Origin: an uncultured beta proteobacterium
GTDB taxonomy: Bacteria > Pseudomonadota > Gammaproteobacteria > Burkholderiales > Burkholderiaceae_C
Length of the DNA: 5,959 nt
Assembly: GCA_903928325.1 (NCBI GenBank)
Contig: CAIYQF010000152.1
Location: forward strand, 1 to 5,959
Reading direction: 5' to 3'
Shown: positions 5,916 through 5,959 of the stretch, piece by piece
How the letters are laid out: each line of letters begins with the position of its first letter
How positions within the stretch are numbered: the stretch's first letter is position 1
The notes under the pieces: generated by a model
What the model saw: the letters and a program-made list of their open reading frames with translations, nothing else
What the model was told of the DNA's origin: nothing
Database searches by the model: none
Made by a program: the position numbers and the translations under genes

Positions 5916-5959
5916 ATGGCCAAGACCGTCGCAGATGTGATGAAGATGGTGAAAGAGAA
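5916..5959 (+). CDS. glnA: Glutamine synthetase type I, 5' end only
   Basis: Fourteen codons are present, MAKTVADVMKMVKE, and the gene runs off the window. This N-terminus is typical of beta-proteobacterial glutamine synthetase GlnA, which makes glutamine from glutamate, ammonia and ATP. The start has a clear Shine-Dalgarno site, AGGAG at 5905-5909, 6 bp upstream. The identification rests on only 14 residues, but the NtrC site and sigma-54 promoter upstream support it strongly. No catalytic residues are within the window. Confidence 0.85.
   Translation, partial: MAKTVADVMKMVKE

Overview
The window reads as a chromosomal segment from a beta-proteobacterium of the order Burkholderiales, most likely family Comamonadaceae (Rhodoferax/Polaromonas/Acidovorax type). 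The grounds are GC-rich DNA with strong G/C at third codon positions, an EI24-family gene beginning FWRAAVYCLHPRV, a polysaccharide deacetylase of the TFDTGH type, and a glutamine synthetase beginning MAKTVADVMKMVKE. This placement comes from remembered protein families, not from a search. All supported genes lie on the + strand. I see no mobile element, CRISPR array, tRNA or rRNA.

Layout. Positions 1-315 hold the 3' end of a transaldolase / fructose-6-phosphate aldolase-like gene. Positions 364-1110 hold rsuA, the 16S rRNA pseudouridine-516 synthase. A gap of about 90 bp follows. From 1200 to 5703 there is a tightly packed run of five genes: a secreted YncE/YVTN-type beta-propeller protein, a secreted polysaccharide deacetylase, a membrane fatty-acid-hydroxylase/sterol-desaturase superfamily enzyme, an EI24/CysZ-like multi-span membrane protein, and a stand-alone MoaB/CinA-N-terminal (molybdopterin-binding fold) protein. 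The junctions are a 25-bp gap, a 2-bp gap, a 4-bp GTGA overlap and a 4-bp ATGA overlap, so cotranscription is likely. A 212-bp intergenic region then leads to glnA, of which only the first 14 codons are present.

The clearest regulatory signal is in that last intergenic region. A 17-bp near-palindrome, AGCACTTTTTTGGTGCA, resembles an NtrC (NR-I) binding site. It lies upstream of a sigma-54 -24/-12 promoter, TGGCAT-N5-CTGC, with a good Shine-Dalgarno site before glnA. This is the classical nitrogen-regulated arrangement.

How the genes fit together: three of the five genes in the run encode exported or membrane proteins with possible envelope roles, but the sequence does not show a single shared pathway. 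The most unusual protein feature is the deacetylase's TFDTG motif, in which the usual second, metal-binding Asp is Thr. I found no convincing evidence of a wholly new system; the window looks mostly like ordinary core chromosome.
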